DNA of 64,000 nucleotides from Planctomycetota bacterium (GCA_022705325.1 JAKJER010000002.1:126891-190890); one strand, 5' to 3'; shown: positions 22,266-32,106, numbered from the stretch's first letter. Translations and numbers: made by a program. Notes: a model not told the origin generated them from the letters alone.

Positions 22266-25124
22266 ATGATTACGACCTCGCGCGGGATGCGTCGCCCTCG
22301 GAATCTCCTCCTGGTTCTCGTTGCTTCGCTTTCGTTCGGCTTGCCGCAGGCGACAGGGCAGGGCGAGCCCGAAGCGCCGAAGCCGGCGGCGCCTGCCGAC
22401 CGGTCCGCGGCCATCACGGCAACGGCAGTGGCGGGCCGGCCACTGGGCGTCTGCAAGTTGAGCATTCCGCACTCATTGAAGGAGGCTCCCGGCGTCCGCT
22501 GGACCTATGCCACCCGGTTCGCCGACCTGGAGGAACTGTTGGGTTGGCGGGTCCGCACGGCTGAGGATCGCGCGCTGTACGTGGCGGTTCACGATGGCCG
22601 ACAGAGCATGGCTGAGTTGGAGAAGGCGATCGAGGCCGCCAGGAACGGCGCGCCGGTCCAGGACCCGACGACCGCGCCGGCGACAGGGCGCGCCCGGGTG
22701 CTCTATTTCCTCTTTGTCGGCAAGGACGAGTTGAGGCTGACGGTGTCCGGTCCGAACCTGCCGGGCCAGAATGTGGTCGTGCAGCCGGTGGACGGGGAGT
22801 CGTCGCAACACAAGAAACTGCTGAAGGAGTGGTGGGAGACCTACACCGCCAACGCCGAGCGGGCCGGCTATACCGACGCCTATCCTCCCATCGTCGAGAC
22901 CTACCTCACGACGATGCTCGCTCGCCGCCTGAACCTGAAGGCCCCCGACATCGGCGGGTACTCCTATCCCGGCACGGACGGGCCCATGCGGGTCTTCGGG
23001 CTGCTGCTGGGCACCGAATCGGTCCGGATGGCCATGCAGCGCGACGCATTGTTGAGTTCGCAGCAGGGCGAGGAGAAGGCCGATCAGCCCATGCCCAAGG
23101 CGGCCCTGCCGCCGGTAGTCGCGATACCGCCTTTCCCGGGCGACGTCGCCTTCGAGCCCATCGCCGCACGCGTCCCCGAGGAGTGCTTCTACCTCCGCAC
23201 GGGGAGTTTCTCCAACTTCCGCTGGTTGCGAAACGTGCTGGACACCTGGGGCGCCGCCCTCCGCGACGGCTTCGCCTTCCGGGCCGTCGACTACCAGTTC
23301 AACCAGCGGCTCCAACGCCAGATCGCCATCAAGGAGACCGCCGTCAGCCGGCTGCTCGGGCCGGCCGTCATCGCCGATGTCGCCGTCATCGGCACGGACG
23401 TCTTCTTCCGCGAAGGGGCAGGCATGGGCCTCCTGTTCCAGGCCAAGAACAACACCCTGCTCGAGAGCACGATCAAGGGCCACCGCAGCGACGCGCGAAA
23501 AGCCGACCCGGCCGTCACCGAGGCGACGGTGAAGATCGGCGGCCGAGACGTGCTCTTCCTCAGCCGGCCGGACAATGCGGTCCGTTCCTTCTACGCCGTC
23601 GACGGCGACTACCACCTGGTGACCACGTCGCGCTACATCGTGGAGCGGTTCTTCGAGGCCTCTGGCGGCAAGCGACGCCTGAGCGACCTGAAGGAGTTCC
23701 GCTACGCCCGCAGCCAGATCCCGCTGGCCCGCAACGACGTCGGCTTCCTGTACCTGAGCGACCCGTTCTTCCGGCAACTGGTCTGCCCGCACGATCGCGT
23801 GGAGATGACGCGGCGGGCGGCTTCGCTGGCGGAGATGGAAGTGCTGGAGATGGCCCGCCTGGCCGCGGCCAGCGAGGGCAAACAGGCCCGCACAGCCCAG
23901 GAGCTGATCCAGGGCGGGTATCTGCCCGCCGCGTTCTCGCGCCGCAGCGACGGCAGCGCCTTGGAGGGGCGAGACGGCGCGCTGGTGGACACGCTCCGCG
24001 GCGGGAGGGGCACGTTCATTCCTGTCGCCGACGTCGAGATCAAGGGTCTGACGCGCTCGGAGGTCAAAGCGTACGAGGAGTTTCTCCGCGACTACCAGCG
24101 GTTGTGGACGAGCATGGACCCCGTGTTCATAGGCCTGGGGCGGGCCGACGGGCCCAACAAGACACAGCATCTGACGCTGGACATCCACATCAGCCCATAC
24201 GTCCAGGGCGAGTACGGCATGTTCCGCAGATATCTGGGGCGGCCCGTGGCGTACAAGCTGGCTCCCGTGGCCGGCGATCTGTTTCGCCTCGACCTGCTCC
24301 TCAGCCCGGACGTTGGCGGCCTGCTCACAGGAGAACCGGCCACTCGACCGTCGCCCGAGCCCGGGAACGCTCCCCGCCTGTTCCTTGGGCTGCAAGACTT
24401 CGGCGTGCCTATCGGGATCAAGGCCTGTGACATAGACGCGGACGAATCCGAAGGATGGCGGAACACCCGACTCTACGTTGGGCAGTTCCAGACCGCGATG
24501 GGGCGGTTTCTGTTCGGCCACGAGGAGAAGAAACCCGACGCTCAGGGCTATATTCGCCCGGGCACCCGAAAGAACCCCAAGACGGGAAAAGAGGAGGAGA
24601 ACCCCTGGGAACTCTGGCAGCGGAAGCTTGGCGAGTTTCACGTCGGCGGGAGCACCAGAGAGCTGCTCGAGGCCGTCTCGCCCCAGCTCACGATCCAACC
24701 CGCCCAGCGCCCGGCCCAGATCCGCCTGCGGATCGAGGACCTCAACGGGACCAGGCTCTATGCCACCGTCAACGCCGCCGCCTACACGCACGCTCGCAAG
24801 ATCTCGGCCGGGAACACGATGCTGATGGCGTCGATGATCCAGCAGCTCAACATGCCCCCACAGACCGCCCTGGCGACGGCCGAGCGCCTGCTGAACGCCA
24901 GACTGGTCTGCCCGCTGGGCGGGCAGTACCAGTGGTCGCCCCGGCGGGATCAGTGGGTCTCGTCGGCGTGGAAGCAGCCCATGCTGGCGGATGTGGACCG
25001 CGTGCCTGCCGACTTCAAGAGCCCGCTGCTGGACTTCTTCCGGCGCGTCGACCTGGAGTTCACCATCGGCGCCGACCACATCTACACGCACACGGAATTG
25101 GACGTGAAGCCGCCGAAGGAGTAA
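22266..25124 (+). CDS. Large secreted protein of unknown function
   Basis: The 952-residue product has a signal peptide (RRPRNLLLVLVASLSFGLPQATG). It then has mostly soluble sequence with alternating alpha/beta character and Trp-rich spots such as LLKEWWETYTANAERAG. There are no Cys-rich motifs, repeats or recognisable catalytic signatures. Phrases such as VAIPPFPGDVAFEPIAARVPEECFYLR and YAVDGDYHLVTTSRYIVERFFEASGG suggest one large conserved domain. I recognise no named family. It has its own promoter and a convergent neighbour (the serine protease) ending 66 bases downstream. Location is probably periplasmic or outer surface. Confidence 0.75.
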   Translation: MITTSRGMRRPRNLLLVLVASLSFGLPQATGQGEPEAPKPAAPADRSAAITATAVAGRPLGVCKLSIPHSLKEAPGVRWTYATRFADLEELLGWRVRTAEDRALYVAVHDGRQSMAELEKAIEAARNGAPVQDPTTAPATGRARVLYFLFVGKDELRLTVSGPNLPGQNVVVQPVDGESSQHKKLLKEWWETYTANAERAGYTDAYPPIVETYLTTMLARRLNLKAPDIGGYSYPGTDGPMRVFGLLLGTESVRMAMQRDALLSSQQGEEKADQPMPKAALPPVVAIPPFPGDVAFEPIAARVPEECFYLRTGSFSNFRWLRNVLDTWGAALRDGFAFRAVDYQFNQRLQRQIAIKETAVSRLLGPAVIADVAVIGTDVFFREGAGMGLLFQAKNNTLLESTIKGHRSDARKADPAVTEATVKIGGRDVLFLSRPDNAVRSFYAVDGDYHLVTTSRYIVERFFEASGGKRRLSDLKEFRYARSQIPLARNDVGFLYLSDPFFRQLVCPHDRVEMTRRAASLAEMEVLEMARLAAASEGKQARTAQELIQGGYLPAAFSRRSDGSALEGRDGALVDTLRGGRGTFIPVADVEIKGLTRSEVKAYEEFLRDYQRLWTSMDPVFIGLGRADGPNKTQHLTLDIHISPYVQGEYGMFRRYLGRPVAYKLAPVAGDLFRLDLLLSPDVGGLLTGEPATRPSPEPGNAPRLFLGLQDFGVPIGIKACDIDADESEGWRNTRLYVGQFQTAMGRFLFGHEEKKPDAQGYIRPGTRKNPKTGKEEENPWELWQRKLGEFHVGGSTRELLEAVSPQLTIQPAQRPAQIRLRIEDLNGTRLYATVNAAAYTHARKISAGNTMLMASMIQQLNMPPQTALATAERLLNARLVCPLGGQYQWSPRRDQWVSSAWKQPMLADVDRVPADFKSPLLDFFRRVDLEFTIGADHIYTHTELDVKPPKE

Positions 25125-25190
25125 CCACGGCGCGGCCGGCCGGTACGGTTCGGCCACCGCGAACTCCCGGGACAGCCGCGGGAGGAGATG

Positions 25191-26291
25191 CTATTGCGTC
25201 TCTTCGTCCTGGCTGACGAGTTTCAGGCGGACCTGGGCGGGCACAAGCTCGTACTTCACAGCGGGGGCCGTGGCGGGTTTGGTGGCCGCCGGACGCGAAG
25301 CGCCCGGCTTTGTGGAGGCTGGTCCGGCGGCGGCCGGTGCGGTGGAAGGCGGCTTGATCTGCTCCAGCCGCTGGATGCCCAGGATGATCTCCTCGCCCGG
25401 TCGCCGCGTCGCCCACAGGTGATCCATGAAGGCCGTGCGGTCCGTGAAGAGCTTGCCGTCCAGCGACGTGATCAAGGTCCATTCGCCCAGGCCGGCCTTC
25501 TCGGCCGGGCCGTCCTTGAGCAGACACACGGGTACCAGGCCCCGCGTGCCGGGCGGAAAGCGTGCGATGTATTCCTCGCTGCGCTCGTGCATCTCCTCGA
25601 GCGCGCAGCCCATGAAGGGCCTGGTCCGCGACGTGCGGGTGGTGACGAGGCGGCGAATGTCGTCGAGGGTGGAAAGGTGGGCCACGCCCAGGTGGGACTT
25701 TTCGAGGGTCATGCAGGCGGACTGGTTTCCGACGACCCGCCCGTGGCGATTGACCCAGCAGCCGCCCGAGGTGCCGCCCGGCGAGGGACCCGCCACGTAC
25801 CACATCCGCAGGCAGGACTCCAGCATGTACTCGTAGCGATAGGCGGCGCGGGCGACCCGTCCGGGCAGCAGCAGCCGGCGGCGGAACAGGGCCGTCCCGT
25901 ACAGGAATACCTCTTCGCCCTCCTCGGGCGGCGCCGACGCCAACTCCAACGCTGGGTACCCGCCGTCCCGTGGCGCGACGCGAAGCAGCGCCAGGTCGCT
26001 GCCGCGGTCAACGGCGATCCGTTTGGCCGGCAGGCGCCCGAACCGGTCCGAGACGACCTCCAGGCTGCCCTTCCTGCCCCAGACGACGTGGGCGGCCGTT
26101 ACGATCAGGCCCTCCCGGGCCGCAAACCACCCGGTGCCGTTCAGCCGCCCGCCCGTGAAGATCGCCACCGAGGAGTCGCTCAGCTTCTGATAAAGCGATG
26201 CCTGGGGGATCTGGCAGCCGGCGAGGAAGACCAGGCAGATCGCAGCCGGCAGATACCGGCGGAGAAACAGACGCCAACGGGATATTCGCAT
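25191..26291 (-). CDS. Lipoprotein trypsin-like serine protease with PDZ-like domain
   Basis: The 366-residue product has a lipobox FLAGC (C26). The chymotrypsin-type triad is H68 (VTAAHVV), D99 (SDLALLR) and S165 (PGGTSGG). A PDZ-like region follows at about 245-320 (RGLVPVCLLKDGPAEKAGLGEWTLITSLDGK). The C-terminal tail is Pro/Thr/Ala-rich with KPGAS and ATKPATAP runs. It is HtrA-like in order but membrane-anchored, probably for envelope protein quality control. ATG 26291 gives the best signal peptide; ATG 26315 has a better upstream GGAG and is an alternative. It could also be an inactive relative, but the triad is complete. Confidence 0.8.
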   Translation of the reverse strand: MRISRWRLFLRRYLPAAICLVFLAGCQIPQASLYQKLSDSSVAIFTGGRLNGTGWFAAREGLIVTAAHVVWGRKGSLEVVSDRFGRLPAKRIAVDRGSDLALLRVAPRDGGYPALELASAPPEEGEEVFLYGTALFRRRLLLPGRVARAAYRYEYMLESCLRMWYVAGPSPGGTSGGCWVNRHGRVVGNQSACMTLEKSHLGVAHLSTLDDIRRLVTTRTSRTRPFMGCALEEMHERSEEYIARFPPGTRGLVPVCLLKDGPAEKAGLGEWTLITSLDGKLFTDRTAFMDHLWATRRPGEEIILGIQRLEQIKPPSTAPAAAGPASTKPGASRPAATKPATAPAVKYELVPAQVRLKLVSQDEETQ

Positions 26292-26452
26292 AATGTTCTC
26301 GCGGCCAGGGTCCATGCGCAGGCCCTCCACAGGCCGCAACCATGGTAACCGGACGAACGGCAACTGCAAGGACCCGCGCAAGAACTCCCGGGGATGGCTC
26401 GTGCGGCGAAGGGGACCAGCCGGACCCGGCGGCTCAGGGCGGGCGCCCCGGT

Positions 26453-27637
26453 CTACTCGTAGCGCCCGTACTCGCGGGCCAACTCGACCATGAGGCGCAG
26501 GCGCTCGGGCTTGACGCCGGGGGCGACCGAGCAGGCCGAGGAGAGGATATAGCCCGACCCGACCTTGCCGATCCTCAGGCGATCGAGGACGGCCTGGCGG
26601 AAGGCGCCATCGTCCGCGCGGAGCATCTCGTTGACCGCGTCAAGGTTGCCCTTGAGGAAGAGCCTCTGGCCGAAGGAGGCCTTGGCCTCGTGCAGTTCGA
26701 CGGTGCCCAGGGGTGGCGGGTCCAGCGTGTCGATGCCGTCGATGCCCGACTCGGCCAGCAGATCCAGGCGGTCGCCGATGGCCCCGCACGTATGGGTATA
26801 CACGGGCAGGGCGCAGGCGTGGGCCGCGGCGGCCAGGCGAGACTCGAACGGCAGGACGAACCGCTGGTACATGCCGCGGCTGATGAAGCCGGCCCCCGCA
26901 AAGGCGGAACTGATGAGGACGGCGTCGGCGTGGCAGGCGGCGCAGAGAGTGACCTGTGCGGCCGCCACGGACGCCAGGCGGTCCAGCAGCGCCAGGCAGA
27001 GGTCCGGCGCGTCCACCAGGGCCATCAGGGCCTGGTCGTAGCCGAACAACTCCATCAAGTGGGTGAAGGGGCTGAAAACCTCCGCGTGGACGGAGTGGTC
27101 GGGGAGCAGCGCGCGGGTTCGCCGCAGCGAGGCGGTAGTCCAGTCGGGCCAGGCGGACGTCTCCGCCAGCGCGGACAGGTCCGGCAGGTCGAACAGCTCC
27201 GGGGCGTGCCAGGTGTTCCAGACATAGCCGTCCGTGCGGAAAACGGCCGGGTCGTCGGGATCGGTGCGGGCGTAGTCGGCGCGGCCGAGCGGGCCGCCGT
27301 CGGCGGTGAACGTGTGCGGGTTGTCGTCCGGCGGGCAGCGGGTGACCAGGCCGCTGCGCCAGGTCAAACGCTCGCCCTCGGCGTCGGCCTCGCGCCGCTC
27401 GATGCGGTCGCGCCAGTCGGCGGGACGGCCGGGCAGGTTGACCAGCACGCCGTCGAACTCGTAGCGAAGGCAGAAGTCCCGCAGGGTCTGGGCGAGAAGG
27501 TCGCTGTCAAACCAGATGTCGGCGGGGGCGTGGCGGCTGTGGAGGAAGTAGTGCCCGAGCGCAAGCTGGCACATGACCGGCACGCGGTCCGGGGCGCGGT
27601 GGCCCATGGCGAATTGGACGCGCTGTCGCGGGGTCAT
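26453..27637 (-). CDS. UroD-like (uroporphyrinogen decarboxylase family) protein
   Basis: The 394-residue product begins MTPRQRVQFAMGHRAPDRVPV, the standard start of UroD-family corrinoid-related methyltransferases. It has LPVYTHTCGAIGDRLDLLAESGIDGIDTLD and KGNLDAVNEMLRADDGAF near the end. True haem-pathway UroD has a conserved RQAGR-type N-terminal motif that is absent here, so a methyltransferase or related role is more likely. ATG 27637 overlaps the FecR-like stop as ATGA, so translation is coupled. It is the last gene of the minus operon. Confidence 0.82.
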   Translation of the reverse strand: MTPRQRVQFAMGHRAPDRVPVMCQLALGHYFLHSRHAPADIWFDSDLLAQTLRDFCLRYEFDGVLVNLPGRPADWRDRIERREADAEGERLTWRSGLVTRCPPDDNPHTFTADGGPLGRADYARTDPDDPAVFRTDGYVWNTWHAPELFDLPDLSALAETSAWPDWTTASLRRTRALLPDHSVHAEVFSPFTHLMELFGYDQALMALVDAPDLCLALLDRLASVAAAQVTLCAACHADAVLISSAFAGAGFISRGMYQRFVLPFESRLAAAAHACALPVYTHTCGAIGDRLDLLAESGIDGIDTLDPPPLGTVELHEAKASFGQRLFLKGNLDAVNEMLRADDGAFRQAVLDRLRIGKVGSGYILSSACSVAPGVKPERLRLMVELAREYGRYE

Positions 27638-28443
27638 CTGCGCCGGATAATGCCGCGGATCCAGGAGCAGCAGGGGGGCAGGTCGTTGATGTAGTACAGC
27701 GATTGCAGGGAGTCGAATTCGCGCCGGTTCAGCTCGCGAAGGAACCGGAACTGTCCCCGCCCCTCGCCGAAGTTGGCGAGGAATTGCCGCTCGCTGGGGG
27801 TCAGTCCGCGATGGTCGCCGAAGTAGATGGCCCGCAGCAGGGGGGCCAGCGTGTTCCAGGGCGTCAGGTTGTCGTTGGTGACCTGGCCCGGGTAGAAAGT
27901 GCGGACGAGGCTGACATTGTTGGTGGCTCGCCAAGGGCTCTGCTGGACGTGCAGGCCCATGCCGAACTCGGCGAAGGCGACGTTGGCCTTGGAATGCCGG
28001 ACCGCCAGGGTGGCGGTGGGAGTCGCGATGCGGACGTCGTTCGGCCCGCGGGCCGACTCCACCGACGCCCGGACCATGCCGTACTTGAGCCCGACGGCAG
28101 CCGAGACCTGCTGCCCGCTCTTGCGCAACTCGGCGATGCCCATCTTGGTGGCGCTGTCAAGCGTGAACTCGCCGCGGTCGGCCAGCTTCAGCACAACCTT
28201 GGACCGCAGCCCGGTGCGGATGACCGTCATCTCGTCGAGCTGGTCGCCCGCCTTGACCGGCTCCCACTTGGGCTCCTTGGCCGTGGTGAGCATCTTCTGG
28301 GCCGATCCGCTCACGGAGGCGACCGTGGCCTTGAAGGCCTGGCCGGCAGGGGCGGCGGGGGCGGCGGCTGGCGGCTTGTCCTGCGCCGTCAGCGGGCCGG
28401 ACAGGGCCGCCGCCACGATCACGATCCACAGCATGTTCCGCAT
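27634..28443 (-). CDS. Secreted FecR-domain protein
   Basis: The 269-residue product has a signal peptide (to ~20) and an Ala/Pro linker. A FecR-like beta-domain follows: ATVASVSGSAQ, VKAGDQLDEMTVIRTGLRSKVVLKLADRGEF, SAAVGLKYGMVRASVE, VRIATPTATLAVRHSKANV. FecR domains sense or bind envelope components. The C-terminal 90 residues (LTPWNTLAPLLRAIYFGDHRG onwards) are family-specific and unassigned. It stops within the start of the UroD-like gene (ATGA). Confidence 0.8.
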   Translation of the reverse strand: MRNMLWIVIVAAALSGPLTAQDKPPAAAPAAPAGQAFKATVASVSGSAQKMLTTAKEPKWEPVKAGDQLDEMTVIRTGLRSKVVLKLADRGEFTLDSATKMGIAELRKSGQQVSAAVGLKYGMVRASVESARGPNDVRIATPTATLAVRHSKANVAFAEFGMGLHVQQSPWRATNNVSLVRTFYPGQVTNDNLTPWNTLAPLLRAIYFGDHRGLTPSERQFLANFGEGRGQFRFLRELNRREFDSLQSLYYINDLPPCCSWIRGIIRRR

Positions 28444-28473
28444 GGCACAACCTCCTCCGGCCGCCGGCCGGGG

Positions 28474-29022
28474 CTACTGCTTGGGCTTGAGGGCCTCGGG
28501 GATCTCGCCCTGTTGCAGGTACGCGTCGGCGCGGGCGAGAACGGCCACAAACTCCGAACCGCTGACCGGCGTGTTGCCCAGCCCTTGCACGATGAAGCCT
28601 TGATGCTGCATCTCCTGGAGGCAATAGCGGAGGGTGTGTCCGTACAGCGAGTGCCACACTCCGCCCTCCGCCTTCACCCCTTTGCAGATCATGCAGGCCA
28701 ACTGTTCGCGTCGAATGGGCTTCAGCGCGTCCAGTTCCCAGGTGTCCGGGACGATGCCGCGATCGATGAGCTTGCGGGCTCGCTCGCCGAAGCCCTTGGA
28801 CTCGTCCTTGGACTCCAGCAACAGGAGCACGCCTCGGAAGGCGTCGTTCTGATTGACGTTGACCTGCCCCTCGACGCGGTCGATGAACTCCGCCGACGCC
28901 TCGCCGCCCGGCAGGGGCGAGTCGGCGCCGGCGATCGGGCGCGGGCCCTGCCGGCAGCCGGACAGGGCGCAGATCAGCGCTGCCGCGGCCGCCCAGGTAG
29001 ATACTCGCTGCGTATGGCGCAT
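28474..29022 (-). CDS. Lipoprotein of unknown function
   Basis: The 182-residue product starts MRHTQRVSTWAAAAALICAL with a lipobox LSGC (Cys 23). GAGG upstream favours this ATG over one three codons earlier. The mature part is mixed alpha/beta with LESKDESKGFGERARKLIDRG and a Cys pair in QLACMICKGVK. A helical end follows. It sits between the outer-membrane barrel and the FecR-like gene and is probably co-transcribed with both. No family is recognised. Confidence 0.65.
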   Translation of the reverse strand: MRHTQRVSTWAAAAALICALSGCRQGPRPIAGADSPLPGGEASAEFIDRVEGQVNVNQNDAFRGVLLLLESKDESKGFGERARKLIDRGIVPDTWELDALKPIRREQLACMICKGVKAEGGVWHSLYGHTLRYCLQEMQHQGFIVQGLGNTPVSGSEFVAVLARADAYLQQGEIPEALKPKQ

Positions 29023-29033
29023 AGTGGACATCC

Positions 29034-30455
29034 TCAGAAGCTCAAGGTGAAGCCGGTGTAAAGGAACTGGCCGCAGCCGTTGTCGACGAAGGCGTCGCCG
29101 GGCTGGAAGGCCCCGTAGCGAATGGACCAGATGAGATCGGACGTGATCTGCCAGTTGGCGAAGAGGTCCCACTCCCACCCGACCCAGCGGGCGTTGGTCT
29201 GGGCGGGGACGTCGCTGAGGGCCCCGTTTCGGGCGGCCTTCTGGAAGAAGAAGACCTTGGTGCCCAGTTCCAGCCGGCGGAAGAGCTTGATGTGCTCCAG
29301 GGGGAAGAACGACGCCCCGAGAACGTACGCGTTGAGGTTGGAGACCTCCGGGGCCAGCACCAGGCCGGTGTCGCGGAAGCCGAAGCCGTTGAACGCGTGA
29401 TCCTTGGTGCCCGGCATGTTCCCGCCCACGGTCGTGCCGCTGCCCACGAGCCGGTCGTTGTCGCCGGTGGCGAAGATGTACTCCGCCATCACTCGCGGAC
29501 GGGTGGGCAGATCGAAGAAGTACTCCAGCATGAAGTCGAAGGCCATCGCCTCAATGCGGTCGCGGTTCTCGGTGGCCGTGTCGCTGTAGGTCTTGCCCCA
29601 CTCGCCGACCAACTCGGTGCTGTAGTGCAGATTGGGGATGAAGAACCGCCCGGTGCTTCCGATGCCGACGTAGCGCGAGGTGTACTCGTAGGCCTGGGCG
29701 GGGTCGTCGGGGTCGGGCTCGGAGTTGTCCTGGTTATTCAGGAAATAGACGAAGGGCTGGTGGTCCTCCAGGCCCAGCCAGGTGAACTGGGCGCCCCAGA
29801 AACATCGCCTCTGCTCGCTGCGGATGTTGGGGGAGCGGTCGATGTTCAGTTCGCTGCGGATGGTCTTGCCCAGGAAGGCCATGAACTGCCAGTCGCGGGC
29901 CTCCAGGTCGAAGCGGACCATGTCCAGCGGCGTCGCCAGGGCCAGCGCCGTGCCGATCGTCGTGTAGTCGCGCCCCACGCGGACACGGAAACCCAGGTCC
30001 GGGGCCTTGCCCGAGGCGTTGCGGATCATCTGCCCGAGGTCGAACTGGTACCAGCCTCGCTCCAGACGGGGCTCGACCCAGTCGTCGCCGTGGAAGGGCT
30101 CGTCGCCGTGGTTCCAGTCGTCGTACTCGGTCAGCCCGCGGACGTAGAAGCGATGAATGCCCCGGTAGTTGGCGTCGCCCCAGACGCGGGCCTGGTACTG
30201 GCGGAGGGTTCGCATCTCCGTGCCCGGCTGGTCGAACTTGAAGAGGGCGAAGTTCAACCAGCCGCCACCGCTGAGGCCTTCCTCGCGGGAGACGAGGTTC
30301 GTCTGGTCCAGGCGGGCGCGAAGTTGCTCTTGATAGACCCGCATGCCGCCTCGGTCCTGAGCGACGGCTTGGGCGGCCCACGCCCCAAGCAGCCCCAACA
30401 ATACGGCGGCTGCGGCGGGTCTGCGTCGTGATCGTCCAGACACGCGTAGGATCAT
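29034..30455 (-). CDS. Outer-membrane beta-barrel protein, alginate-export-like
   Basis: The 473-residue product has a signal peptide (RRRPAAAAVLLGLLGAWAAQ). Alternating barrel strands follow, with aromatic girdles (RVWGDANYRGIHRFYVRGLTEYDDW, FEFDLGQ-type segments, RPRVMAEYIFATGDNDR). The C-terminus ends GQFLYTGFTLSF with a terminal Phe, as in outer-membrane proteins. The pattern matches the alginate-export-type porin fold. ATG 30455 is chosen because a signal peptide starts there; the frame to 30521 is rejected. It is the first gene of the minus operon and is driven from 30502-30529. The substrate may be a polysaccharide, but this is inference. Confidence 0.72.
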   Translation of the reverse strand: MILRVSGRSRRRPAAAAVLLGLLGAWAAQAVAQDRGGMRVYQEQLRARLDQTNLVSREEGLSGGGWLNFALFKFDQPGTEMRTLRQYQARVWGDANYRGIHRFYVRGLTEYDDWNHGDEPFHGDDWVEPRLERGWYQFDLGQMIRNASGKAPDLGFRVRVGRDYTTIGTALALATPLDMVRFDLEARDWQFMAFLGKTIRSELNIDRSPNIRSEQRRCFWGAQFTWLGLEDHQPFVYFLNNQDNSEPDPDDPAQAYEYTSRYVGIGSTGRFFIPNLHYSTELVGEWGKTYSDTATENRDRIEAMAFDFMLEYFFDLPTRPRVMAEYIFATGDNDRLVGSGTTVGGNMPGTKDHAFNGFGFRDTGLVLAPEVSNLNAYVLGASFFPLEHIKLFRRLELGTKVFFFQKAARNGALSDVPAQTNARWVGWEWDLFANWQITSDLIWSIRYGAFQPGDAFVDNGCGQFLYTGFTLSF

Positions 30456-30501
30456 AGCTGTGTTCCGTTTCGCCTTTTTGTGTGAGGTGCCGACTGGCCT
30501 A

Positions 30502-30529
30502 AGCATACCATCGGCACGCAAAAGTGCAA
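30502..30529 (-). promoter_or_regulatory. Promoter of the barrel/FecR/UroD operon
   Basis: On the minus strand, TTGCAC (30529-30524), 16 bases, then TATGCT (30507-30502). The -10 equals that of purF. It lies about 47 bases before ATG 30455. Confidence 0.6.
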
Positions 30530-30655
30530 GAAATGAGTCAACTTATTCACACCGGCGCCCGCGTCCGGCGGGGCGCCCGAAAAAGACCGCGGAAGACACG
30601 CCCCGCGCCTGCCCGCAGGCAGGCAGCCGCCGGACGGATCACGTGCTGCGCGGGG

Positions 30656-31837
30656 CTACTTCTGGCTCAGGTGGAGGAACGTGCCCTTCTTGTTGCCCAC
30701 AATCACGTCGGGCACGCCGTCGCCGTTGAGGTCGCAGGCGGCCACCTGCGTTCCCACGCCGGAATCGTCGTCGATCTGGTGGGGAACGAACTGCACGCCC
30801 TGAGGCGTGCGGCGCAGCTCGAACCAGTAGACCACGGCCGGGGCGCCAGGCTCCTTGTCGCCCGTCGGCCCGTGCGACCAGAACCGCTTGCCGGTCAGGA
30901 TGTCCTTCTGCCCGTCGCCGTTGAAGTCGGCCAGGTCGATGGCGTGTAGCTGGCTGATCCGCAGCGCGGGCGACTTGAGGTCCGGCACGGCGGGCAGGAT
31001 CTCGTGCTTCTCGAAGCTGATCTCGCCCTTGTCGTTGCGGACCTGCTTCCACCACAGCAGCCCGTAGGCGTGGCAGTGCCAGCTCGTGATCACGTCGGTC
31101 TTGCCGTCGCCGTCGACGTCGTAGCCGTACATCTGGCACGCGGCGTCGGCGAACTTGAAGTTCTTCTTCGTCCAGGGCTGGCCGGCCTTGGCGTCGGCGG
31201 GCTGCTCCCACCACCCCTCGGCCTCCAGCAGGTCCAGGCGTCCGTCTCCGTTGATGTCGCCGAAGCCCACGCCGTGGGTGTACTTGTGGTACTTGCCCTT
31301 GGGCGAGACGGCGTGGAAGGTCCACTCCTGGTCGGGCTTGGAGGTGTCGTAGGTGGCGTAGCCCAGGTAGCCGCCGGTGTTGAACAGCAGGTCCGGCTTG
31401 CCGTCTCCGTCGATGTCGTGCCACATGGGCGATTCGTTATCGACCTGCTTCAGGGCCAGGTGCTTCTTCCACTCGCCCGACTTGCCGGCGGGGTTCTCGT
31501 ACCAGTAGCCGTCCTTGCCGGGCCAGGGGCAGTAGAAGATGTCCGGCCAGCCGTCGGCGTTGAAATCGCCGGTGTAGGTCAGGAAGTTGTCGCTGTAGCC
31601 CTTGGGGTCGTAGCCCTTGGGCTCGCGGACCTGGTGTTTGGTCTGGAAGTCCGGACCCTGGTACCAGAACGGGCCGGAGACGATGTCCATCTTCCCGTCC
31701 TTGTTGAAGTCGGCGAAGTAGGCGCCCTCGCAGTAGAAGGTGTCGGTCAGGCGGATCTTCTTGAACTTGGGGGCCTCGGCCAGCGCGGCGCCGGCCAGCA
31801 CGCACGCCAGTGACAGGACCATGCTCATTGTCTTCAT
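30656..31837 (-). CDS. Secreted FG-GAP/VCBS-type beta-propeller protein
   Basis: The 393-residue product has a signal peptide (MKTMSMVLSLACVLAGAALA) and about seven repeats containing D-x-[DN]-x-D-G calcium-type loops. Examples are FADFNKDGKMDIV, GDFNADGWPDIF, HDIDGDGKPDLLF, GDINGDGRLDLL, YDVDGDGKTDVI, ADFNGDGQKDIL and CDLNGDGVPDVIV. These are the FG-GAP/VCBS pattern of a seven-bladed propeller. ATG 31837 has AAGGAG upstream. It is divergent from the TolC-like gene. The role is probably extracellular binding. Confidence 0.88.
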   Translation of the reverse strand: MKTMSMVLSLACVLAGAALAEAPKFKKIRLTDTFYCEGAYFADFNKDGKMDIVSGPFWYQGPDFQTKHQVREPKGYDPKGYSDNFLTYTGDFNADGWPDIFYCPWPGKDGYWYENPAGKSGEWKKHLALKQVDNESPMWHDIDGDGKPDLLFNTGGYLGYATYDTSKPDQEWTFHAVSPKGKYHKYTHGVGFGDINGDGRLDLLEAEGWWEQPADAKAGQPWTKKNFKFADAACQMYGYDVDGDGKTDVITSWHCHAYGLLWWKQVRNDKGEISFEKHEILPAVPDLKSPALRISQLHAIDLADFNGDGQKDILTGKRFWSHGPTGDKEPGAPAVVYWFELRRTPQGVQFVPHQIDDDSGVGTQVAACDLNGDGVPDVIVGNKKGTFLHLSQK

Positions 31838-31986
31838 GCGAACTCCTTGGGTTATGACGTTGGCGCCCGGATCATAGCCGTTCGGGCCCTGCAGGTAAAT
31901 CGGATAGCTCGGGGTTGTATTGCCGATCCGTCCCGGCGCCGCTGCCGGCGCGGCCGGGGAACCTGTACGGACCCTGCGGGCGATTA

Positions 31987-32015
31987 TTGACATTTCCCCT
32001 TCCACCGGATACAAG
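31987..32015 (+). promoter_or_regulatory. Promoter of the TolC-like gene
   Basis: TTGACA (31987-31992), 17 bases, then TACAAG (32010-32015). The leader is about 85 bases to ATG 32107. Confidence 0.55.
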
Positions 32016-32106
32016 CGTTCGTCCAATGACAGGCGAAGGGAGCCAGGCGGCCGACTCGTCGCACGCCCAGGACGCGCTGCTCCCCAGCAGGAAGGAACCG
32101 CAGACA

